A stretch of DNA of 5,169 nt from JAKEGN01 sp964465665. Its GTDB lineage: Bacteria > Pseudomonadota > Gammaproteobacteria > Steroidobacterales > Woeseiaceae. The notes below the pieces were generated by a model. It had not been told where the DNA came from. It ran no database searches and saw only the letters and a program-made list of their open reading frames with translations. This document shows, piece by piece, positions 1-5,169 of this stretch. The stretch lies in assembly GCA_964465665.1 (NCBI GenBank), contig CAYXKM010000028.1, forward strand, positions 1-5,169, written 5' to 3'. The position numbers were made by a program, and so were the translations under genes. Each line of letters opens with the position of its first letter. Position 1 is the stretch's first letter.

Positions 1-352
1 ATTTCGAGGGGGTGGCGGTGAGCTCGCCGTCCAGGGTGTACGTCCAGGTGTGGTACGGGCAGACGATGCGGCCGTTGCGAAACCGGCCGCGTTCCTCGAT
101 GCACAATACGGATCCGCGGTGGCGGCAGGTGTTGTGATACACGCGCAACTCATGGTCCGTATTGCGCGTGATAACCAGCCGCTGGGTACCGATGGTGGCA
201 AGAAAGAAATCACCGACGTGCGGAATCTGATCCAGCCGACCGACACAAACCCAGTCACGGTACCAGACGGCGTCGAGTTCCAGCGCGTAATGCCCGGCAT
301 CGTAATACCACTGACCGGGTAACGATGCTTCGGTGCGCGATAGAGTATTCAT
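1..352 (-). CDS. Rieske [2Fe-2S] aromatic ring-hydroxylating oxygenase alpha subunit, N-terminal part
   Basis: Partial gene: 117 codons are visible from an ATG at 352-350, and the rest lies beyond the left edge. The Rieske iron-sulfur motif is complete: C76-R-H78 and, 19 residues later, C98-P-Y-H101, followed by TWTYTLDGEL. Two Cys and two His hold the [2Fe-2S] cluster that passes electrons to a mononuclear iron site in the C-terminal catalytic domain, which is not in the window. The N-terminus (LPGQWYYDAGHYALE, then W-Y-R-D-W, then a GDFF strand) is typical of alpha subunits rather than small Rieske ferredoxins. Members hydroxylate aromatic rings or oxidatively demethylate or cleave substrates such as quaternary amines, using a separate reductase; the substrate cannot be told from this part. 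Soluble, cytoplasmic. No clear Shine-Dalgarno precedes the ATG. Divergent from the peptidase gene. Confidence 0.93.
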   Translation of the reverse strand, partial: MNTLSRTEASLPGQWYYDAGHYALELDAVWYRDWVCVGRLDQIPHVGDFFLATIGTQRLVITRNTDHELRVYHNTCRHRGSVLCIEERGRFRNGRIVCPYHTWTYTLDGELTATPSK

Positions 353-406
353 GACAGCGGATTCTGGCACAAAGCTTTACCCTAATCTCCACACACGCGG
401 TAAAGT

Positions 407-418
407 GCATTGCAATGC
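407..418. promoter_or_regulatory. Perfect 12-bp palindrome in divergent spacer, possible operator
   Basis: GCATTGCAATGC reads identically on both strands. It lies in the spacer between the divergent Rieske and peptidase genes, immediately before the peptidase ribosome binding site. Position and symmetry fit a dimeric repressor site that could serve one or both genes, but no regulator family is recognised and no convincing -35/-10 pair is seen beside it. Operator function is inference. Confidence 0.35.
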
Positions 419-422
419 GACT

Positions 423-428
423 GGAGGA
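423..428 (+). promoter_or_regulatory. Ribosome binding site GGAGGA setting the peptidase start
   Basis: GGAGGA ends 4 bases before the ATG at 433. The longer reading from the ATG at 415 would place this Shine-Dalgarno inside the coding region and has none of its own, so 433 is preferred. A third in-frame ATG at 451 also gives a workable signal peptide but lacks a better ribosome binding site. Confidence 0.7.
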
Positions 429-432
429 CACC

Positions 433-2190
433 ATGTTTTTCGATCATCGAATGCAAAAAGCGGCCAGCCTGATCCTGCTTTACTGTTTCACAGCGGTCGT
501 GACGCAGGCAACTCCGGCAGCAGACTTCGACAAACTGATCGAGGAACATCGGGCCACCGCAGTTCGGGAGCAGGTGTTCTTCCGCACGGACCCGGACGCG
601 TGGCGCATGGCCGGCAAGCTGGCGGAATTCACGAACGATGCGCGTGAGCGGCGGCAACAGTACAACGACGAAGTACTCGGCAGACTTGCCGCAATCGATG
701 TCGCCGGATTGTCTGCCGCGCAACAATTGTCCTACAAGCTCTTCGAATACGAGCGGCTAACGGAACAGGAAAGCTACCGCCAACCGGACCACGTCTTCCC
801 CATAACATCGATGTTCGGCTATCACACCTATTTCGCGGACGCACCGGCCGGTATGTCGTTCCTCACGACAGACGATTACGACAATTACCTGGTGAGCCTC
901 GAAGACTTTCCGCGGTTCAACCGCGAGCACCTCGACCTCATGCGTGAGGGTGTCGCGCGCGGTTACACGCAGCAATGCGATGCCATGCAAAACGTTTGGG
1001 CAAGCATTCGGGCGCTCATCGTCGATGATCCGACAAAGAGCTCACTTTACGGGCCCTTTGAACGATTTCCCATATCGGTCCCTGCTGCAACGCAAGAAGC
1101 TATAACAAAGAAAGGAAGCTCGCTCATCTCGCAAAAAGTCATCCCTGCGTTTCGCGAGCTGCTGCAATACTTCAACACCGAATACATGCCGCATTGTCGC
1201 AAAGCGGCCGGGATCGGATCGCTCGAGGGTGGCCTCGACTTCTACGCCTGGCGCGTGCGTTATTTCACGACCACGGACATGTCGTCGGCCGAGATCCACG
1301 AACTCGGAAAATCCGAACTGGCTCGCATACGCCAGGAAATGGATTCGATTATCAAGGCGAGCGGTTTCAGCGGAGATTTCGCCGCGTTCCTGCAGTTTCT
1401 TCGCACCGATCCGCGCTTTTACGCGAAAGACATCCCCGAGCTCCTCGGGCGCGCGGCGCTGATAGCGAAGACTGCCGAGGGCGAGCTGCCGCGATTTTTT
1501 ACCGTGCTTCCGCGCGGCACCTACAACATCAAGGCCAATCCGGGCCGCGGCTCCTATTACATGCCGTCCGCCGGTGACGGCAAAACCGCGGGAACCTATT
1601 TCGTCGGCGCCGCCAGTCTCGATTCGGAACCGCTGTACGTGCTGGAAGCGCTCACCCTGCACGAAGGCGTGCCCGGGCATCATTTGCAAACGGCGCTGGC
1701 GATGGAGCTCGACCTGCCGGAGTTCCGCCGCACGGTATATCACTCGGCCTTTGGCGAAGGCTGGGGTCTGTATTCGGAGAGCCTGGGAAAGGAAATGGGT
1801 TTTTACACCGATCCGTACAGTGATTTCGGCCGCCTGACTTATGAAGCCTGGCGTGCCTGCCGGCTGGTGGTCGATACCGGCATGCACGCATTCGGCTGGA
1901 CACGCGAGGATGCAATCCGTTTCATATTGCAGAATACGGCGCTGAGCGAACCGGAAGTAGAGAGCGAGGTCGACCGGTACATTACTTGGCCGGCGCAGGC
2001 GCTGGCCTACAAGATCGGTGAAATCCGCATTCGCGCCCTGCGGGAAAAGGCTGAGCGAGTTCTGGGTGTCGACTTCGATCTGCGACGCTTTCACGATACG
2101 GTCATTGGCAGTGGCTCTCTGCCGATCGACATCCTCGACGAGCTGGTCGATGTCTGGATCGAAAACGAATTACGCAACGCCGGAGGATAG
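433..2190 (+). CDS. Exported DUF885 family metallopeptidase-like protein
   Basis: 585 residues, normal for full-length DUF885 proteins (about 600). The N-terminus has a basic start and a hydrophobic stretch (about residues 10-23), with likely signal peptidase cleavage near A26-A30, so the mature protein should be periplasmic. A cysteine at 18 is preceded by LLY, a poor lipobox. The family signature HEGVPGHHLQ is at 410-419 and F-G-E-G-W-G-L-Y-S-E at 440-449. H410, E411, H416 or H417 and E442 are the likely metal and catalytic residues, by analogy with HExxH-type zinc peptidases; exact ligand roles are inference. The C-terminal block with SEPEVESEVDRYITWPAQAL and GSLPIDIL is also typical of the family. 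The substrate is unknown; peptide hydrolysis is assumed. No frameshift or missing segment is seen. It stands divergent to the Rieske gene and upstream of a small exported protein in the same direction. Confidence 0.92.
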   Translation: MFFDHRMQKAASLILLYCFTAVVTQATPAADFDKLIEEHRATAVREQVFFRTDPDAWRMAGKLAEFTNDARERRQQYNDEVLGRLAAIDVAGLSAAQQLSYKLFEYERLTEQESYRQPDHVFPITSMFGYHTYFADAPAGMSFLTTDDYDNYLVSLEDFPRFNREHLDLMREGVARGYTQQCDAMQNVWASIRALIVDDPTKSSLYGPFERFPISVPAATQEAITKKGSSLISQKVIPAFRELLQYFNTEYMPHCRKAAGIGSLEGGLDFYAWRVRYFTTTDMSSAEIHELGKSELARIRQEMDSIIKASGFSGDFAAFLQFLRTDPRFYAKDIPELLGRAALIAKTAEGELPRFFTVLPRGTYNIKANPGRGSYYMPSAGDGKTAGTYFVGAASLDSEPLYVLEALTLHEGVPGHHLQTALAMELDLPEFRRTVYHSAFGEGWGLYSESLGKEMGFYTDPYSDFGRLTYEAWRACRLVVDTGMHAFGWTREDAIRFILQNTALSEPEVESEVDRYITWPAQALAYKIGEIRIRALREKAERVLGVDFDLRRFHDTVIGSGSLPIDILDELVDVWIENELRNAGG

Positions 2191-2213
2191 GCGCGTAGGC
2201 TAGCGCCCTATTT
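2187..2213 (+). terminator. Imperfect hairpin at the peptidase stop codon, possible weak terminator
   Basis: ATAGGCGC (2187-2194) pairs with GCG-C-CCTAT (2203-2211) with one bulged C and an 8-base loop, followed by only TTT. The stem includes the peptidase TAG. The short T-run makes efficient intrinsic termination doubtful, so read-through into the next gene is possible. Confidence 0.3.
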
Positions 2214-2320
2214 GACATATAGCATCGGCAACAACTGCCCGCGAGCTTGATGCAGTTCCTGTGAGCATTCGTTGTTCGACGGCATAATCCCTCTCGTTCG
2301 AGTCGCGCTGTGACGATGGC

Positions 2321-2326
2321 AGGGAG
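2321..2326 (+). promoter_or_regulatory. Ribosome binding site AGGGAG setting the start of the small exported protein
   Basis: AGGGAG ends 8 bases before the ATG at 2335, a good spacing. An in-frame GTG at 2329 would sit only 2 bases from it, too close, so the ATG is the better start. Confidence 0.55.
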
Positions 2327-2334
2327 CCGTGCCA

Positions 2335-2754
2335 ATGAACAGGAAAGTGACCAGGATGGTGGCTGCAGCGACAGCGTCAGTGATGATGCCATTGGCGATC
2401 CAGGCCGTCGCCGAGGAACCGCCGGCTGCCGCGAGGCCGAATACGACCGTCATGGCGGTCGAGGCCGGCACCTCATTGTTGCCGAAACGCTGGTGCGTCG
2501 AAGCGCACATGATCACGCCGTCGCTGGCAATTCCGTTCAGCCTGCATGAGCCGACGGGCGTCGCCTGGCAAGGTGCCGGCCAGTCCGTTTACGACTTCCA
2601 GCTCGTGGACGTTTTCGCCGACCGCGGCTCGCTGTCATACCGCCTTGCGGAGTTTGACAGCGACCGGCTGGTAACTTTCTGGAGCAGCGATACGCTGGGC
2701 GTTTTCCTTGGCATATCCGAAGGCGGATATTTAAGTCTCAGCATTGGGCCCTGA
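2335..2754 (+). CDS. Small exported protein of unknown family
   Basis: 139 residues that I do not recognise. The first roughly 28 residues form a classical signal peptide: a basic MNRKVTR start, a hydrophobic core (VAAATASVMMPLAI), and an AVA cleavage site before EEPP. The mature protein is thus about 111 residues and periplasmic or secreted. It begins with a Pro/Ala-rich linker. A mixed, probably beta-rich domain follows, with several aromatic residues (W55, W79, Y86, W117) and a single cysteine (C56), so no internal disulfide is possible. The C-terminus ends in a Gly/Ser/Leu-rich stretch (GGYLSLSIGP). Evidence that it is real: a well-placed ribosome binding site, good third-position G/C bias, a signal peptide and a terminator directly at its stop. 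It lies 144 bases after the peptidase and could be cotranscribed with it, but a functional link is unproven. Confidence 0.7.
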   Translation: MNRKVTRMVAAATASVMMPLAIQAVAEEPPAAARPNTTVMAVEAGTSLLPKRWCVEAHMITPSLAIPFSLHEPTGVAWQGAGQSVYDFQLVDVFADRGSLSYRLAEFDSDRLVTFWSSDTLGVFLGISEGGYLSLSIGP

Positions 2755-2792
2755 CTGCCGCCGTTACTATCGGCAGCATGCCCGATTTTCTT
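2746..2792 (+). terminator. Rho-independent terminator overlapping the stop codon of the small exported protein
   Basis: The central stem CTGCCG (2755-2760) pairs with CGGCAG (2771-2776) around a 10-base loop. It extends outward through TG/CA with a bulged A, then GGGC (2746-2749) with GCCC (2780-2783). The T-rich tract ATTTTCTTT follows at 2785-2793. The TGA stop at 2752-2754 is inside the hairpin. On the minus strand the same stem is not followed by T residues, so it serves the plus-strand gene rather than the convergent deaminase. Confidence 0.6.
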
Positions 2793-3233
2793 TCAGGTTT
2801 CTCCGATGTCCTCGTTCCAAAGAGACGGGCTCGCAGCGATGAAGTCGTTCATCAGCTGCCGGCACTCGTTGCTGTCCGCATACTGTAGTTCGACGCCTCG
2901 TGAACGCAGGTATTCCTCGGGCCCGCTGAAGGTCGTGTTCTCCCCTATGACGACCCGCGGAATGCGGTACAGCAGGATTGCCCCGCTGCACATATCGCAG
3001 GGGGACAAGGTCGAGTACAGCGTCGCTCGCCGGTATTCTGCGGCGGTCAGGCGGCCGGCCTTTTCCAGGCAATCCATTTCCGCGTGCAGGACCGCGCTGC
3101 CTTTCTGCAGCCGCTGGTTGTGCCCGCGGCCGACGATCTCGCCGTCAATCACCAGCACCGAGCCGATCGGCACACCGCCGGCATCCCGCCCTTTGCGGGC
3201 CTCCGCAATCGCCGCCTGCAGGAACCTGTCCAT
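2793..3233 (-). CDS. Zinc-dependent cytosine deaminase, yeast Fcy1 type (CDA fold)
   Basis: 146 residues. The zinc deaminase motif is complete: H50-A-E52 and S-P-C79-D-M-C82, with H50, C79 and C82 as zinc ligands and E52 as the proton shuttle. From memory, the protein follows yeast cytosine deaminase Fcy1 along its whole length: GGVPIG (19-24), GRGHN (35-39), RLQKGSA (41-47), TLSPCDMC, IPRVVIGEN (91-99), YLRSRG (108-113) and a C-terminal W-N-E-D-I-G-E. N39, F102, W139 and D142 match Fcy1 base-binding residues, so cytosine to uracil (pyrimidine salvage, cytoplasmic) is the best guess. This is unrelated in fold to E. coli CodA. Other related deaminases act on guanine or on tRNA adenosine, but the C-terminal match argues against those. 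An upstream ATG at 3296 would add 21 residues with no family counterpart, so 3233 is chosen. Convergent with the small exported protein. Confidence 0.9.
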   Translation of the reverse strand: MDRFLQAAIAEARKGRDAGGVPIGSVLVIDGEIVGRGHNQRLQKGSAVLHAEMDCLEKAGRLTAAEYRRATLYSTLSPCDMCSGAILLYRIPRVVIGENTTFSGPEEYLRSRGVELQYADSNECRQLMNDFIAASPSLWNEDIGET

Positions 3234-3241
3234 GGATCGGC

Positions 3242-3250
3242 AGTGTAGCA
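3242..3250 (-). promoter_or_regulatory. Extended -10 promoter for the deaminase gene
   Basis: On the minus strand TGCTACACT combines a TGn extension (3250-3248) with the -10 hexamer TACACT (3247-3242, 4 of 6 matches to TATAAT). No good -35 lies 16-18 bases upstream, which extended -10 promoters can tolerate. The predicted transcription start is about 3235, only 2 bases before the ATG at 3233, and no Shine-Dalgarno is seen, so a leaderless mRNA is possible. Confidence 0.4.
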
Positions 3251-3390
3251 AAGGCCCGATTTCGCACGCATTTGACGCCACGATTAAACATAACACCGCA
3301 AAGCTCCCCTGGACCGGCGGCAGGAGCCGTCAAACGCCGCGGCCAGCCTCGCTTTCTGTGACATAACTCCCTGCAGTCCCGGTGAATCAT

Positions 3391-3427
3391 CGGCAGACTG
3401 CCATTACGGCAAACGTGTCTTTGCCGT
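3391..3427. repeat. Two adjacent inverted repeats with alternative pairing, upstream of the ATPase gene
   Basis: The first dyad is GGCAG (3392-3396), A, CTGCC (3398-3402). The second is a perfect 8-bp inverted repeat, ACGGCAAA (3406-3413) and TTTGCCGT (3420-3427), with loop CGTGTC. The arms share the GGCA/TGCC core, so arm 2 can instead pair with arm 3 (TGCC 3399-3402 with GGCA 3408-3411), and arm 1 with arm 4 (CGGCA 3391-3395 with TGCCG 3422-3426). The element ends 33 bases before the ATPase ATG. No T-run follows on either strand, so it is not a plain terminator. The rest of the spacer 3234-3460 shows nothing else I can name. Confidence 0.55.
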
Positions 3428-3460
3428 TGACGTCGCAGGAAAACTGTCAACAGAGCTGCC

Positions 3461-5169
3461 ATGTACGAGAAACATTTCGGTCTCAAGTCACGACCCTTCC
3501 GCCCCGGCCCCGACGCATCGGGCATTTTCGTCGGCCCCGCGCAGGTCAAGGTCATGGCAAGTCTGAAAAAAGCGCTGGCCCCACCGGATGCCGTGGTCAG
3601 CGTTACCGGTGCTGTCGGTGTCGGCAAGACCGTCGTGGTCAATCGCGCGCTGGAAAGCCTGACCGGCAAACGGGCCGTGGCGCGAGTGGGACGCATGCAG
3701 CTCGCAGCCGACGAGGTGCTCGAGTTGCTGCTGACCGAATTCAACGTCAGCCGCCAGCCTAACGGCACCATTCAGCGCTTTGCCGCTTTCAAGAGACTGC
3801 TGCACGACTGGGCGGCCGGCGGTACGCGTGCATTCATCATCGTTGAAGACGCTGAGCGCATCGGTAACGATGCCTTGATCGAACTCGAGGCACTGACCGC
3901 TTCCGACAGCGCCGACAGTGCCGGCGCCTGCATAGTATTGATGGGACAGCCGTCGCTGGCCGAGCAACTGTCGCAACCAACCCTTGCCCGCCTGCGGCAA
4001 CGCATTCGATTGCGGCAGGGCATCAGCCCGTTTACTGCGGCCGAAGTGCAGGGTTATATCAAGCATTGCATCCGCGCTGTCGGGGGCGAAGCGGATGCGA
4101 TTTTCGATCCGGGCGCCGTCGACATGCTGTATCGCTGCTCGGAGGGCGTGCCACGCGTTGTGAACAACCTCTGCGAATCGGTAATGGCTGCAGCCGCAGA
4201 AGCCGGCGCAACCCTGATCATGCCGCAGCTCGTTCAGCACATAGCCAACGAGGAGTTCGGTCTGCAACCGACTTTGCCGCCCGGCCGCATCCGATTGTTA
4301 CGAAAAGCCGACCGGGACGCCGGCTCGCCAACGCCGATGGCTGCGACGCCTCAACGCGCCAGGGTCGACGTCAAACCGGCAGCGACTCCGGCGCCTGCCA
4401 AGCCTGTTGCCAAAGTGGAAGCGGCTGCGCCCAAACCCGTCGTCACCGAATTCGAGCCGATACCCGTAGTCCCTTTTACGCCGGAGCAAGAGGTCCGGCG
4501 GCCACCGCTCGCAAATTCCGCGACAGCAGTGTCAGCACCTGCAGAAGTTCCCAAAACGCTGCCGGCGGCGGAACCGCCAAAGACATCGGCCACCATTGAA
4601 CTGCCGAAAACACCCGCTGCCCCGCAGGTTCCGAAAGCACCGGCTGCAACTGTCCAGCCCAAGGCACCGGCTGCGCTTGTCATGCCGAAAGCGCCGGCTG
4701 TCAGGGAAGTATCGAACTCAGCTGCAGTCGCCGAGGCGCCGAAAGCGCCGGCCGCGAGAGTCGCGCTGCCAGTACCTGCAGCCGTGATCGTCGAAGCCAA
4801 ATCCGACGAACTGCAAGTCGAGGAGATTCCGGAGCTGATCCAGGATACCCAGCCCCAACTCGCCGCCTTGCCAGCCGATGCCGATCTGCCGGACCTGACA
4901 GACCTCGTGATGCCCGCAAAGAGCAACGGCGCCGCAGCGATCACGCCAAAATCGAAATCCGCGGCCGAATACTCGGTGCCGACGCTCGACGATATCCCGA
5001 CCTTGTCCGGGGATCTGCGTATCGATACACGCGCGAAGTCATCGACGCTCAAACCGGCGCAACCCACAGCGCAGCCCTCACGACCCGGGTCGCCCAAGGT
5101 TGAGCAAATCCCGGCTGTCAAAGCTACGGCGGTGCCAGCGCAACCTGCGACGACGACGAAAGCTGACGA
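3461..5169 (+). CDS. ExeA/GspA-like AAA+ ATPase with long Pro/Ala/Lys-rich tail, C-terminus beyond window
   Basis: 569 codons are visible and the frame stays open at the right edge. Residues 1-270 are an ExeA/GspA-type ATPase: start MYEKHFGLKSRPF, Walker A GAVGVGKT (50-57), Walker B FIIVED (125-130), LMGQPSLAEQL (160-170, sensor 1 region), R-L-R-Q-R-I-R-L (177-184), and EGVPRVVNNLC (228-238), matching the family's G-x-P-R-x-x-N-x-L-C. Relatives bind ATP and help assemble secretion or pilus machinery in the inner membrane and peptidoglycan. The acidic pair in Walker B is ED where relatives usually have DE. Residues 285-569 are disordered-looking and rich in P, A, K and T, with 9-residue repeats at 364-444 and an acidic stretch around 448-482. 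No transmembrane segment is visible; one, or a peptidoglycan-binding domain, may follow. The start matches the family N-terminus, an in-frame stop lies at 3428, and the ribosome binding site is weak (AGAG at 3452). Exact role unknown. Confidence 0.92.
   Translation, partial: MYEKHFGLKSRPFRPGPDASGIFVGPAQVKVMASLKKALAPPDAVVSVTGAVGVGKTVVVNRALESLTGKRAVARVGRMQLAADEVLELLLTEFNVSRQPNGTIQRFAAFKRLLHDWAAGGTRAFIIVEDAERIGNDALIELEALTASDSADSAGACIVLMGQPSLAEQLSQPTLARLRQRIRLRQGISPFTAAEVQGYIKHCIRAVGGEADAIFDPGAVDMLYRCSEGVPRVVNNLCESVMAAAAEAGATLIMPQLVQHIANEEFGLQPTLPPGRIRLLRKADRDAGSPTPMAATPQRARVDVKPAATPAPAKPVAKVEAAAPKPVVTEFEPIPVVPFTPEQEVRRPPLANSATAVSAPAEVPKTLPAAEPPKTSATIELPKTPAAPQVPKAPAATVQPKAPAALVMPKAPAVREVSNSAAVAEAPKAPAARVALPVPAAVIVEAKSDELQVEEIPELIQDTQPQLAALPADADLPDLTDLVMPAKSNGAAAITPKSKSAAEYSVPTLDDIPTLSGDLRIDTRAKSSTLKPAQPTAQPSRPGSPKVEQIPAVKATAVPAQPATTTKAD
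4550..4792 (+). repeat. 27-bp degenerate tandem repeat coding PK[AT]-type 9-residue units
   Basis: Nine consecutive 27-base units inside the ATPase gene encode residues 364-444: PKTLPAAEP, PKTSATIEL, PKTPAAPQV, PKAPAATVQ, PKAPAALVM, PKAPAVREV, SNSAAVAEA, PKAPAARVA and LPVPAAVIV. Seven of nine begin with PK. DNA identity between units is only partial, with synonymous differences such as ccgaaagca, cccaaggca and ccgaaagcg, so the array is old rather than a fresh slippage product. It probably forms an extended, flexible spacer. Confidence 0.75.

Noticed and set aside
415..432. Earlier ATG at 415 for the peptidase, giving 591 residues
   Set aside because: It lies within the 12-bp palindrome, lacks a Shine-Dalgarno, and would put the good GGAGGA inside the coding region. 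It would also add a charged segment before the signal peptide.
1042..2094. 350-codon open frame on the minus strand opposite the peptidase
   Set aside because: It lies wholly inside the DUF885 gene, whose plus-strand product has clear family motifs. The reverse product shows no recognisable domain and is typical of antisense openness in GC-rich genes.
2212..2217. Perfect -35 hexamer TTGACA after the peptidase gene
   Set aside because: No acceptable -10 hexamer lies 15-19 bases downstream. A separate -10-like CATAAT at 2283-2288 has no matching -35, so no promoter is called for the small exported gene.
2290..2312. GTTCGAGTC resembling a tRNA T-arm, considered as a tRNA or attachment-site remnant
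   Set aside because: The flanking bases do not form the 5-bp T-stem, no acceptor or anticodon arm is present, and no integrase lies nearby.
2806..3366. 186-codon plus-strand open frame across the deaminase
   Set aside because: It is antisense to a gene with complete zinc deaminase motifs and has no domain or ribosome binding site of its own.
3427..3432. TTGACG (5 of 6 to -35 consensus) upstream of the ATPase gene
   Set aside because: The hexamers 16-18 bases downstream (around 3449-3456) do not resemble a -10, and such a promoter would leave almost no leader.
3488..4267. 259-codon open frame on the minus strand opposite the ATPase domain
   Set aside because: It overlaps the conserved Walker A to G-x-P-R core of the plus-strand ATPase and has no recognisable motif of its own.
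4351..5121. 256-codon Gly/Ala/Ser-rich open frame on the minus strand opposite the ATPase tail
   Set aside because: It is the mirror of the Pro/Ala-rich repeat region; its repetitive Gly-Ala composition follows from the plus-strand codons. No ribosome binding site or domain is seen.

Overview
The window looks like chromosomal DNA from a free-living gammaproteobacterium-like organism. This is inferred from GC-rich coding sequence with strong G/C preference at third codon positions, Shine-Dalgarno starts, an ExeA/GspA-type ATPase and a DUF885 exported peptidase. The taxonomic call is soft. No tRNA, rRNA, CRISPR array, insertion sequence or phage gene is visible.

Layout: (1) Bases 1-352, minus strand, hold the N-terminal 117 codons of a Rieske-type ring-hydroxylating oxygenase alpha subunit that runs off the left edge. 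(2) A short divergent spacer (353-432) contains a perfect 12-bp palindrome, followed by a Shine-Dalgarno sequence. (3) Bases 433-2190, plus strand, encode an exported DUF885 metallopeptidase-like protein. (4) Bases 2335-2754, plus strand, encode a small exported protein of unknown family, closed by a hairpin terminator that includes its stop codon. (5) Bases 2793-3233, minus strand, convergent with the previous gene, encode a zinc deaminase that closely resembles the yeast cytosine deaminase Fcy1. Its best promoter would give an almost leaderless mRNA. (6) The divergent spacer 3234-3460 carries two stacked inverted repeats that can pair in mutually exclusive ways. (7) From 3461 to the right edge, plus strand, lies an ExeA/GspA-like AAA+ ATPase with a very long Pro/Ala/Lys-rich tail. 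The tail includes a 9-residue tandem repeat, and the gene is cut off by the window end.

The genes do not form one obvious pathway. Orientations are minus, plus, plus, minus, plus, so at most the peptidase and the small exported protein could share a transcript, and a 144-bp gap separates them. The deaminase suggests pyrimidine salvage, the Rieske protein oxidative catabolism or demethylation, and the ATPase a link to the cell envelope. No complete undescribed system is evident. The least ordinary items are the ATPase (inverted acidic pair in Walker B, repeat-built tail), the RNA-foldable leader in front of it, the Fcy1-type deaminase, and the orphan exported protein.
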